A stretch of DNA of 64,000 bases from CAIPFQ01 sp035480615. GTDB taxonomy: Bacteria > Chlamydiota > Chlamydiia > Chlamydiales > SM23-39. The position numbers and the translations under genes were made by a program. Positions within the stretch are counted from its first letter, which is position 1, and each line of letters opens with the position of its first letter. Of the stretch, positions 42,013 through 49,808 are shown in pieces. The stretch lies in contig DATIHO010000064.1 of NCBI GenBank assembly GCA_035480615.1, positions 12,843 through 76,842 on the forward strand, written 5' to 3'. Under the pieces are notes generated by a model. That model made no database searches and was not told the origin of the DNA. It was given only the letters and a program-made list of their open reading frames with translations.

Positions 42013-43179
42013 ATGGTTGCTGGGATTCAGTTAAATTCAGATTTTAATTTTGATCGGACTCCGCATACAAACCATGCGGAGTCCTTGAAGTCTTTGCGGA
42101 TAGAGAACATCGCACACAACACCTTGACCCGCGTCCATCAACCTTCGCAGGGGAAGCTTTCTTCAAAGGTGATCACCACCGCCTCAGTTATCGGTTCGAG
42201 CGTTTCACTGACAAGGCGAATTTTACAAATCATTCCGATGCTGGGCATAGGACCACCTCGAGAGGTTGTCGTGGCGCATCTCGGACGTTATTCTTCAGTG
42301 CAAGGCGTTGTATTAAGCAGCTTGGTAACGATCCCGAAGACGCTTGGAGATGTTAGCTCCTTGAAGCAAATAGGCGATGTCGAAGGACTCCACCTTGCGG
42401 GTACGTCTTTCGTAAGAAGTACGTTATCTGTGCATGGATCAGCAATTGGGTTGTTGCAAAACGTTCTTTCTTTTTCTTTTTCAACCGCTGCGAAGATCGC
42501 GCTGGATGGGTTGTCCGGGATAGGGTCTTTGCTTGGATTAATGGTTCCCTGTTTGAAAATGTCTCGCCGCGCCCAATTCCATTGGCAACTGGATCAGATT
42601 TTGAAAGATCCCTCATTGATGCAAAAGGGACGGATTCACAAGGCTCTTGAATTTTTGAAAGACGAGGTCGTTCCCAAAGCGGAGGAAAAAGAGGCGGTCA
42701 TTCAAGAGATCAATCGACTTTATTCAGCATGGGGTCCGCAAGCCAAAGGGAGAAAAATCCGAAAAAAAATAGAGGATTTGGCGGTCGTCAAATTCAATGG
42801 AGTGAAACGGAGGATTGGTCAAAAAGCGGCGGAGCGGCTGCTGAAAGAATTAGATGTCCATTTGGAAACTTTGCAACAATCTCTTGTAAGTACGGAAAAT
42901 TTAAGAGCTGCGGAAGAATTCATCAATGATATACGAAATCAAAGTGTAAAAAAAATACTTTCTTCAGCAATCACACTGGCGACGTCTCTGATTGCTTTCA
43001 CGGGATTGGTGATCGGCACTTTTTTTTCTTTGGGAGCTTTGCCTTATATTCTTTATGGGATCTCTACCGCGATCAGCTGGATCGTCTTTATCTATCCGAT
43101 TCTTTCTAAAAATTTCAAGAACATCACACTGGATATATTGAACAACCTGACGACAATACTGGCTATTGATGTATTATGA
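42013..43179 (+). CDS. Tandem paralogue 4, divergent member
   Basis: This 388-aa protein is a distant member of the family: VSLTRRILQIIP corresponds to SAARRTFQIF, IGDVEGLHLAGTSFVRS to the IGDGEGERRAG box, VKRRIGQKAAERL to VKRRTSE, and EFINDIRNQSVKKIL to the ELINDVKKAN motif. Hydrophobic pairs are at about 150-180 and 320-365. Its start may overlap the AT-rich leader TGTTATTATGG. The 3' end overlaps the recombinase gene by 11 bases. Function is unknown. Confidence 0.7.
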   Translation: MVAGIQLNSDFNFDRTPHTNHAESLKSLRIENIAHNTLTRVHQPSQGKLSSKVITTASVIGSSVSLTRRILQIIPMLGIGPPREVVVAHLGRYSSVQGVVLSSLVTIPKTLGDVSSLKQIGDVEGLHLAGTSFVRSTLSVHGSAIGLLQNVLSFSFSTAAKIALDGLSGIGSLLGLMVPCLKMSRRAQFHWQLDQILKDPSLMQKGRIHKALEFLKDEVVPKAEEKEAVIQEINRLYSAWGPQAKGRKIRKKIEDLAVVKFNGVKRRIGQKAAERLLKELDVHLETLQQSLVSTENLRAAEEFINDIRNQSVKKILSSAITLATSLIAFTGLVIGTFFSLGALPYILYGISTAISWIVFIYPILSKNFKNITLDILNNLTTILAIDVL

Positions 43180-44035
43180 GTTTGTGGATGAAAAAATCAT
43201 CGATTTTCTCGATTCGCTTCGTTGTGAAAAAGGATTTTCTGCCCATACCATCGAAGCCTATGGCCGGGATATCCGGCTGTTTATTTCAAAGACAATCGTT
43301 TTAAATGCTGATGCGCTCCTTTGTTTTTTAAGCGCCTTGAAACAGCAGGGATTTGCCAGCTCGTCCATTTGCAGAGCGCTTGCCGCCGTGAAGGGGTTTT
43401 TGCGGTTTTTGAAAAAAGAAGGGCATATTGAATTTGATTTCGGCCGCTTTTTCAACACGCCCAAAATGTGGCAGCTCATTCCTGAAGTGATGACGGTCGA
43501 TGAAGTGGATGTCCTTTTATCCCAGCCTAAAGAGAATTCGTTTTTAGAAGCGCGCGATAAAGCGGTTTTAGAGCTTCTCTATGCCAGTGGAATCCGGGTA
43601 TCGGAGCTGTGCAAATTGCGAATTTGCGATTTGTCCGATACGTTTGTCAAAGTGCAGGGCAAAGGGAAAAAAGAGAGAATTGTCCCGGTTGGCAAAAAAG
43701 CAATTGAGGCGATTGACTGTTTTCTCATCCGGTTTCGGGGAGAAGCAAAAGAGGAAAACGCTCCTCTTTTTATCAGCGCGCGAGGCAAGCCGATGGACCG
43801 CGTAACCGTTTGGTCTCGCATCAAGATGTATGCTAAGCGCGCAGGGATTCATAAATCCATTTCGCCTCATACCTTGCGCCATTCCTTTGCGACCCATTTG
43901 CTGGAAAATGGAGCTGACCTGCGCCTCATTCAGGAAATGTTGGGGCATGCCGATATCGGTACAACGGACCGCTACACCCATGTATCAAGTCGCCGTCTCA
44001 AAGAGGCATTTCAATCTTTTCATCCAAGACCCTGA
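43169..44035 (+). CDS. xerD: Tyrosine recombinase XerC/XerD-like
   Basis: This 288-aa site-specific recombinase has the catalytic set of the Xer family: Arg in ASGIRVSELCKL (about 143), Lys in QGKGKKERIVP (about 166), HTLRH (His234, Arg237), His260 in LGHADIGTTDRYTHV and Tyr269. The N-terminal SAM-like domain begins FLDSLRCEKGFSAHTIEAY. It probably resolves chromosome dimers at dif. C. trachomatis has two such genes; which one this is cannot be settled. It is next to an accessory island but has normal length and motifs. Its 3' end overlaps the convergent glgX by 16 bases. Confidence 0.9.
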   Translation: MYYEFVDEKIIDFLDSLRCEKGFSAHTIEAYGRDIRLFISKTIVLNADALLCFLSALKQQGFASSSICRALAAVKGFLRFLKKEGHIEFDFGRFFNTPKMWQLIPEVMTVDEVDVLLSQPKENSFLEARDKAVLELLYASGIRVSELCKLRICDLSDTFVKVQGKGKKERIVPVGKKAIEAIDCFLIRFRGEAKEENAPLFISARGKPMDRVTVWSRIKMYAKRAGIHKSISPHTLRHSFATHLLENGADLRLIQEMLGHADIGTTDRYTHVSSRRLKEAFQSFHPRP

Positions 44036-45954
44036 GAGACTGTGGCCAGAATGGCAGAATAGGGAGAAAGAAGAAAGGGCGCATCCAATTCGCATTTTTC
44101 ACACATTTGCGGATGATTTAAACAATTCTCTTCTTTATCCGTACGAAGGATCTCTTTCCATTTCCCTTCGGGCAACCAGATCTCTTGAGGCTTAAAATCG
44201 GCGTTGAAGGCAAAATAAATCCGGGGGCTTGATTTGTAGGAGCATGCCACAAAACGGCTTTGTGGACTCCAATCTGGCTGAAATGGTTTGAGACCATGCC
44301 AATCAATATCTTGATTGTTTAAAAATCGGGTTTTTCTAAGCTCCGGATGGGTTTTTCGAAAATGGATCAGAAAAGAGACAAAATCGACAAGCGGCCCATT
44401 GGTTTTTACTTGATCCCATAAAAACCAATTGACTTCATTATCTTGTACATAAGGGTTGTTATTTCCTTGGCGGCTATGGCCATATTCATCCGCCATGAGC
44501 AGCATCGGAACCCCTTGTGAAAGGAAGAGGGCTAAAAGAAAGTTGCGCATTTGCCTCTCTCTTAGCTTTTGAATGTCGGGATTATTGCTGGGCCCTTCAT
44601 GGCCGCAATTCCAGCTTAAATTTCGATTCACTCCATCCTGGTTCAAGTGCCCATTGGCTTCGTTGTGCTTGTGATTATAAGACACCAGATCCTTAAGAGA
44701 AAATCCATCGTGCGCAGTAATGAAATTGATGCTGCAGGAAGGGCTGAAAGAATGGTATAGAAACTCGCTTCCGCTGATCGCTTCCGCGAACATGCCTGCA
44801 CATCCGTCGGTTCCTTTTATAAATTCACGCACCCTGTCCCGATATTTTCCGTTCCACTCTGACCAGGGGCCAAAATGGGGGAATCTCCCCACTTGATACA
44901 GTCCGCTGGCATCCCAGCTTTCCGAGATGAGTTTCAAGTTTTGTAATAAAGGATCTTTTGCAATCGCCTCCAACACAGGGGGATTTTTCATTACATTGCC
45001 ATGTGGATCGCGCGTAAAAACAGAAGCCAGGTCAAACCGAAATCCATCCACCTGCATCTCTTCTGCCCAGAACCTGAGCGATGCAAGGATGAGTTTCAAA
45101 ACAACAGGATGGTTTACATTGAAGGTATGTCCGCACCCTGTATAGTTGCGATAATGCCCCTGTTCATCGACCATATAATAAATGGGGTCGTCCAGAGGAC
45201 GGAAGCTGAATTGAAATGCGCGCGTATCCCATTCTCCGGTATGGTTATAGACCACATCTAAAATGACTTCGATTCCATGCTTGTGCAGTTCGCGCACGAG
45301 TGTTTTAAATTCTGTTTTTGCATCCTCTTTCGATGCATACCGCCGCATCGGAGAAAAAAAGTATAACGGGTCATAACCCCAAAAATTGAGAAGACCCTTT
45401 TTTTCTTTTAAATCCAATCTGGTTTCGTCAAATTCAAAGATTGGCATTAATTCAATGGCATTGACTCCCAATTTTTTCAGGTAAGGGATTTTTTCGATGA
45501 TTCCCGAATACGTGCCCCGATGAGCAACGCCGCTTGAAGAATGGATGGTAAATGCCCGGACATGCATTTCATAAATAATCAGCTCCGATAGGGGAATGCA
45601 AGGTTTACCCGTTTCCTGCCAATCAAAAGATTTTGGAATTTCGATGTAAGACCAGACTGTTTTGATCCCTTCTCCCCAAATTCGGGAAGTAGCAGGAGAT
45701 TTGGAATAAGGGTCGGCAAGCCAATGATCAGAATCGATCTTGATGGCGTATTCCATTTTTTCTGACCACCCCTCTAATTCTGTATGCCAGACGTTTTCTG
45801 TCCGATTTAATGGGATTTCCTGGATTTGGCCATCCTTTTTCAACCCCAACGTCATTTGAGAGGCGTGCTCTGAAAAAAACGCAAAATTCGCTCGGTTTCC
45901 GGTTACGATACAACCCAAGTGCTTCGAAGATCCTGGATAAACTGCAATTTTCAT
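44020..45954 (-). CDS. glgX: Glycogen debranching enzyme (isoamylase type)
   Basis: This 644-aa GH13 enzyme cleaves alpha-1,6 branches of glycogen. An N-terminal CBM48-like part (SEHASQMTLGLKKDGQ) precedes the TIM barrel with VILDVVYNHTGE, the nucleophile Asp in VDGFRFDLASV, the acid/base Glu in LISESWDASG and INFITAHDGFSL. C. trachomatis encodes glgX (CT042) directly before slc1 (CT043), and here the Slc1-like gene also follows, in divergent orientation. Chlamydiae store glycogen, so the role is expected. Confidence 0.93.
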   Translation of the reverse strand: MKIAVYPGSSKHLGCIVTGNRANFAFFSEHASQMTLGLKKDGQIQEIPLNRTENVWHTELEGWSEKMEYAIKIDSDHWLADPYSKSPATSRIWGEGIKTVWSYIEIPKSFDWQETGKPCIPLSELIIYEMHVRAFTIHSSSGVAHRGTYSGIIEKIPYLKKLGVNAIELMPIFEFDETRLDLKEKKGLLNFWGYDPLYFFSPMRRYASKEDAKTEFKTLVRELHKHGIEVILDVVYNHTGEWDTRAFQFSFRPLDDPIYYMVDEQGHYRNYTGCGHTFNVNHPVVLKLILASLRFWAEEMQVDGFRFDLASVFTRDPHGNVMKNPPVLEAIAKDPLLQNLKLISESWDASGLYQVGRFPHFGPWSEWNGKYRDRVREFIKGTDGCAGMFAEAISGSEFLYHSFSPSCSINFITAHDGFSLKDLVSYNHKHNEANGHLNQDGVNRNLSWNCGHEGPSNNPDIQKLRERQMRNFLLALFLSQGVPMLLMADEYGHSRQGNNNPYVQDNEVNWFLWDQVKTNGPLVDFVSFLIHFRKTHPELRKTRFLNNQDIDWHGLKPFQPDWSPQSRFVACSYKSSPRIYFAFNADFKPQEIWLPEGKWKEILRTDKEENCLNHPQMCEKCELDAPFLLSPYSAILATVSQGLG

Positions 45955-46133
45955 TTGATTGGTATTATCTTGAATTATATTTCTATTTCAATTAAAATAT
46001 ATTTGTGGTTCATGCGAGAAAAAGATTGGATTCGAATTTTTTCTTGCTTTTCTGGGATGATCCTGTTTATAAAATAAGCTTGCATTTTCTAAATTTCTAG
46101 AGTTAAAATGCTAAAACCTTAGGAGGGAAACCC

Positions 46134-46652
46134 ATGTCTTATGAAAACGCAAAAGCTAACTTAAAAGAGTTTGGCAAAGAACTCAATTTAGAAGGTCTTG
46201 ATTTTGATGAAAACTTTACATGTATTCTTGGTATTGATAATACTTTTTCATTACATATTACTTTCGAAAGAAACTCGGATAAGCTGTATCTGTATTCTCC
46301 TATTCTCGATGGTCTGCCGAAAGATGATAAGACAAAACTAAAGCTTTATGAAAGGCTTTTGGAAGGTTCGATGCTCGGCGGTCAAATGGCCGGAGGTGGT
46401 GTTGGAATCGCAGTCAAAGAGGAATTGATTTTGATGCATTGTGTTCTTGACATGGGGCTCGGCGTCGACGCATCCGCTTTGCGCCGCTTTGCGCCTTTAT
46501 TTGTTGAAACAGTGGAGAAGTGGCGTGAGATTGTGACCAAGATCATGAATGGCGAAGATCCCGGGCCATTCCAATTTCCAGCCGCCCCACAGCAGCCGCA
46601 ACCTGAGCAAGCTTTTGGAGCCAGACCGGGAGAAAAATACATCAAGATCTAA
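46134..46652 (+). CDS. slc1: Type III secretion chaperone, Slc1-like
   Basis: This 172-aa acidic protein has the CesT/SycE class I chaperone fold pattern: MSYENAKANLKEFGKELNLEGLDFDENFTCILGID, a hydrophobic SLHITFERNSDKLYLYSPIL strand region and LYERLLEGSMLGGQMAGGGVGI. Its neighbour glgX and its pattern match C. trachomatis CT043/Slc1, which binds early effectors such as TARP. A strong Shine-Dalgarno AGGAGG is at 46121-46126. The C-terminal 40 residues are Pro/Gln-rich. The stop abuts a family A-type palindrome. Confidence 0.88.
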   Translation: MSYENAKANLKEFGKELNLEGLDFDENFTCILGIDNTFSLHITFERNSDKLYLYSPILDGLPKDDKTKLKLYERLLEGSMLGGQMAGGGVGIAVKEELILMHCVLDMGLGVDASALRRFAPLFVETVEKWREIVTKIMNGEDPGPFQFPAAPQQPQPEQAFGARPGEKYIKI

Positions 46653-46746
46653 GAGAGTGTCTGCAAATTAAATTTCAGTCGATTTTCGGGATGGTTTTGG
46701 AGGATTTTCGATCGAAAATCGCCAAAATCATCCAAAAATTCGACAG
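46653..46746. repeat. Short family A-like palindrome after slc1
   Basis: A near-perfect inverted repeat is centred on TTTCGATCGAAA (46707-46718), with arms CAGTCGATTTTCGGGATG and CATCCAAAAATTCGACAG (46677-46746). It shares the GTCGATTTT core with the long family A copies but is only about 70 bp. An outer part AGAGAGTGTCTGC resembles the dnaA-side hairpin at 48318-48348. It may be the terminator of slc1 and of the opposing oxidase gene. Confidence 0.88.
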
Positions 46747-46751
46747 AATGG

Positions 46752-48276
46752 TCATCTATTTCTTACGCATTTATCAAAAAGAGTAGGAAATCGATGTTGT
46801 GGGTCATATAGCTGTTTTAATTTTTCGTAAGTACCATTGTTGTAGTACAGTTTTTCAAACTGTTCTTTTGAATAGTAACTCCTGGAATACAAAGATTTTT
46901 TTCCACCAATTTTATGTAAATATTCTTCTATTTTTCGATTGTAATAATTTGGTTCCAATGGATCCGCTTTTGTTGCAAACAATCCAAAGTCAACATGCAT
47001 TTGTGATGTAGGGGACGTCCATAAGGGAGTTGGAAGAGTTTCTTGCTTGATTGGACAGATAAAAATGGGATGAATCTTGATTTCATTTTTCAACCAGTGA
47101 TAAAAATCAGATCCTTTATTCATAGGAATGGCAATATCTTGTATGACCTCTTCTTGTTCTGTTTTCGGCCGAGAAAAAGGAGCAATTACATGATTGTAAA
47201 ATGTCTGTATGAATCGATTGCATCGACTTAAACGGTCGGCACGTAAAATGAATGGTCCTATTGTACTGCGCACCTTTGGATTTTGAAGGAATAAATTCTC
47301 TGTAGACCAAAAACTGTCTCTATCCCAACGCCATAGATATTCTTTGATCGGGAAGCTTTCCGCAGATTTAGTTTGAATTGCTTTATAGTAGATTTCTTTT
47401 TTCAGATAGTCTGCTGCATGAGTATAAGACGGAACATCAACGGCCTTTCCTGTGACGATGACCATGTTGTCCGGAGAAAAAATCGCTCCGTCAATAAAAT
47501 CATATTTTTCATGGTTTTTACACAAGCCTTTCATTTTTTGAAAAAATGCCGTGATATTGTTCTCATGGCAATACTCAACGTCAACATAGGGTTTTGCGGG
47601 CTCTAATGCGATTTTCGCACTGAGAATATACCCTAAAGTTCCATAGGAATTTGGAAGCCCGAAAAACAATTCTTTATTTTGCACTGGGGAACAAACCAAG
47701 ATCTCCCCCGCAGCAGTCAGTACCTCTATTTCAAGTACTGAATGATGAAAAAAGCCCATGTTTAAAACTCGAAGATTCTACGGCAAGTCCTGAAATAGCG
47801 CCTCCAATAGTAATACCCCGTAATTCCGGCGTTACTTTCGGTCGCAGCCCTTTTTGCAGTGTACTGTCCAAAAGGTCGTAAAATGTTGTAAGTCCCTGGA
47901 CATGCGCTGTTTTTGCTTGTTCATCAATGTGCACCACCTGGTTTAGCCCGCGAAGATCGAGATGCGTGGAACTGAGTACTCTGGGACGATATAAAAATGT
48001 GGTTGCCTTAGGTTTTAAAACAATTTGATCTTCTTGAGACAATTTTGCTTTGAATTCTTTTTGAATCTTTAGGCAGTGCTCATGATGAGCCACGCTGAGA
48101 TTTTTATTATAAATTCGAGATGCCGGCATTTGAATTGCCATTTCGCTTACTGACCAAATTGTGTTAAAAATAAAAAAAGCTGCACAAGACACTTTTGAAA
48201 AAAAAGTGGGATCTTGTTGCGATTTCTGCTGCGCTTGATTTGATCTTGAAATAAGAGGAACAGTGATTGCATTCAT
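46752..48276 (-). pseudogene. FAD-linked oxidase (DHCR24-like), interrupted by a +1 frameshift
   Basis: Two adjoining frames on the minus strand make one protein of about 507 aa. The first (48276 to about 47750) has the FAD-binding pattern HLDLRGLNQVVHIDEQAKTA, RGITIGGAISGLAVESSSFKHG. The second continues with FHHSVLEIEVLTAAGE and LYDPQHRFPTLFDKCV. The pattern resembles the plant DWF1/human DHCR24 type of FAD oxidases. The break lies at a run of six A (47748-47753; six T on the coding strand), where five would restore HGLFHHSV. It may be a real pseudogene, a slippage-regulated gene or a sequencing error. Confidence 0.8.
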
Positions 48277-48289
48277 AATGAATTCCTTT

Positions 48290-48348
48290 AGAAGCTGTAC
48301 TAAAACTCAGCTTCTTAGAGAGTGTCAGGTTAATATGCAGACACTCTC
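48290..48348 (-). terminator. Double hairpin directly after dnaA
   Basis: Two stem-loops lie between the dnaA stop (48349) and the oxidase start (48276). The first has 9-bp perfect arms GAGAGTGTC / GACACTCTC (48318-48326, 48340-48348). The second has arms AGAAGCTG / CAGCTTCT (48290-48297, 48308-48315), the family A outer end. No U tract follows clearly, so terminator function is inferred. Confidence 0.7.
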
Positions 48349-49782
48349 CTACAATTGGTTTTTTATAGATGCGATGGTTTCGCAGATTTCAGGTTTTTGT
48401 TTTTCAAGTTTTTCCGTAACTTGGCGGATGCTCGATATGACTGTAGAATGGTCGCGAGCAAAAATTTCTCCGATTTTTTGATAGGGCAGTTTGAGTTTTT
48501 CACGGCAAAAATACATGGCGACTTGACGGGAATGCGCGGCATCGCGTTCTTGTGATTTGCTGAGAATATCAGCAGCTCGGATACCATAATAAGACGCAGT
48601 GGCTTTTATAATTTTTTCCGGAGTACATGCAAATTGAGCTTCTTTCTCTAACAGATCTTTTAAAAGGACGGAAGCCATGCCGGGGGTTATACTTGCAGCA
48701 TGCTTAGCTCTTAAAGCTAAAGTATGCAAGGCAAGTAGGGCAGAAGAGGGAAATGTTTCTATCAGAAAAGGGATCAATTTTTCATCTATATTCAATCCCC
48801 AGATCTCTGCTTTCTTTTTTAATATGGCAGTGGGATTCTCTTTTTCCAACCCCACTGAAATACCCCATTCGAAGCGGCTGATCAAGCGAGGTTCGATATC
48901 GGACAATTTAGCGGGAAGAGAGGAAGAGCTTAAGATGATATTGCAACCGCGTGTATGCAGATCATTGAAAGTATGAAAAAATTCTTCTTGAGTCGCGGAT
49001 TTTTTACAAAAAAGATGAATATCATCCACAATCAGAGTATGCGTAGATCGATAGATCTTTCTTACCTCTTGCATAGAGCCTGTCCGAATGGCTTGCACAA
49101 TATGTTCTGTAAATGTAGAAGCCCTGATATAAAATACGGTCTTTCCTGTTTGCGAAAGGATATCTGCTGCTGCCATGAGAAGATGGGTTTTTCCAGATCC
49201 GGAAGGCCCGTATAGAAGCAGGGGATTAAAAGGACAAGTGGCTATTTCGGAAATGAGATTGCAGGCAATTTTGTTTGAATGCGAAGAGAGAAAAAAATTT
49301 TTCAGTGTCATTTCAGGATCGATCGGATCCGGTGCAATCGCAACATGGGCAGGAATAATAGGATCGCTTTGCTTTATACCGAAACAACCTGAAGAATCGG
49401 TTTTTGACGACGTCGGCTTGGCAGCATTTTTTTGCTCTTCGCTCGCGCCTTGCCAGAGGCAATGGTCGCTCGCTCCAGACGCAAAAACTAAAGCCGCCTT
49501 CTTGTCAAATTCCCGATTCTTCAGGTTGTTTCGGTATACAGGGGAATCAATAGCTTTCAGACTGAGTTTCACTTGGATCGGACGGCTATTATTATTGATG
49601 AGTTTTTTGCAAAATGGGCGTACGTGTTCTTCAAAAAAACTCATTTGAAAGGAATCTGACGCTTCTAAAAAAATATTCGCAGCATCAAAACGAAGTAATT
49701 TGATGGGACGAATCCACCGATCTACCGTATCTCGGCCTAGCTCGCTTTCCAGCTGAGAGAGGAATTGATCCCATATTTGCAT
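48349..49782 (-). CDS. dnaA: Chromosomal replication initiator DnaA with palindromic element in the linker
   Basis: This 477-aa initiator binds DnaA boxes and opens the origin. Domain I starts MQIWDQFLSQLESELG. Domain III has Walker A YGPSGSGKTHL, Walker B TLIVDDIHLF and sensor regions. Domain IV has the DNA-binding HTH ending SRQVAMYFCREKLKLPYQKIGEIFARDHSTVISSI. Between domains I and III, residues about 82-136 are translated from a 164-bp family C palindromic element; the linker is flexible and tolerates it. I start at ATG 49782; an upstream extension to 49869 overlaps yidC and is not DnaA-like. dnaA-yidC adjacency matches CT250-CT251, so this is probably the DnaA1 copy of the two chlamydial paralogues. 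Confidence 0.93.
   Translation of the reverse strand: MQIWDQFLSQLESELGRDTVDRWIRPIKLLRFDAANIFLEASDSFQMSFFEEHVRPFCKKLINNNSRPIQVKLSLKAIDSPVYRNNLKNREFDKKAALVFASGASDHCLWQGASEEQKNAAKPTSSKTDSSGCFGIKQSDPIIPAHVAIAPDPIDPEMTLKNFFLSSHSNKIACNLISEIATCPFNPLLLYGPSGSGKTHLLMAAADILSQTGKTVFYIRASTFTEHIVQAIRTGSMQEVRKIYRSTHTLIVDDIHLFCKKSATQEEFFHTFNDLHTRGCNIILSSSSLPAKLSDIEPRLISRFEWGISVGLEKENPTAILKKKAEIWGLNIDEKLIPFLIETFPSSALLALHTLALRAKHAASITPGMASVLLKDLLEKEAQFACTPEKIIKATASYYGIRAADILSKSQERDAAHSRQVAMYFCREKLKLPYQKIGEIFARDHSTVISSIRQVTEKLEKQKPEICETIASIKNQL
49375..49538. repeat. Family C coding palindromic element, copy in dnaA
   Basis: A 164-bp imperfect palindrome with 26-bp terminal inverted repeats (TATACCGAAACAACCTGA and eight more bases) and a centre TTGCCAGAGGCAA. 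It is inserted in dnaA so that the minus strand reads YRNNLKNREFDKK..TDSSGCFGI without a stop. The plus strand of the same element is also fully open. A second copy is at 39392-39555. Confidence 0.95.
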
Positions 49783-49808
49783 AAATCGACGAACCCTTGG
49801 CAAGAGGT

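Noticed and set aside
43169..44035. Integrase of a genomic island, suggested by the neighbouring accessory genes
   Set aside because: Length and motifs are those of housekeeping Xer recombinases, no tRNA attachment site or direct repeats flank the island, and glgX-slc1 next to it is a conserved chlamydial context.
49375..49538. Insertion sequence or MITE that inactivates dnaA
   Set aside because: The frame stays open, no target duplication is evident, no transposase is present, and domains I, III and IV are intact.
49175..49648. A 157-aa plus-strand frame crossing the dnaA element
   Set aside because: It is antisense to the conserved dnaA domain; only the fact that the element itself is open on this strand is of interest.
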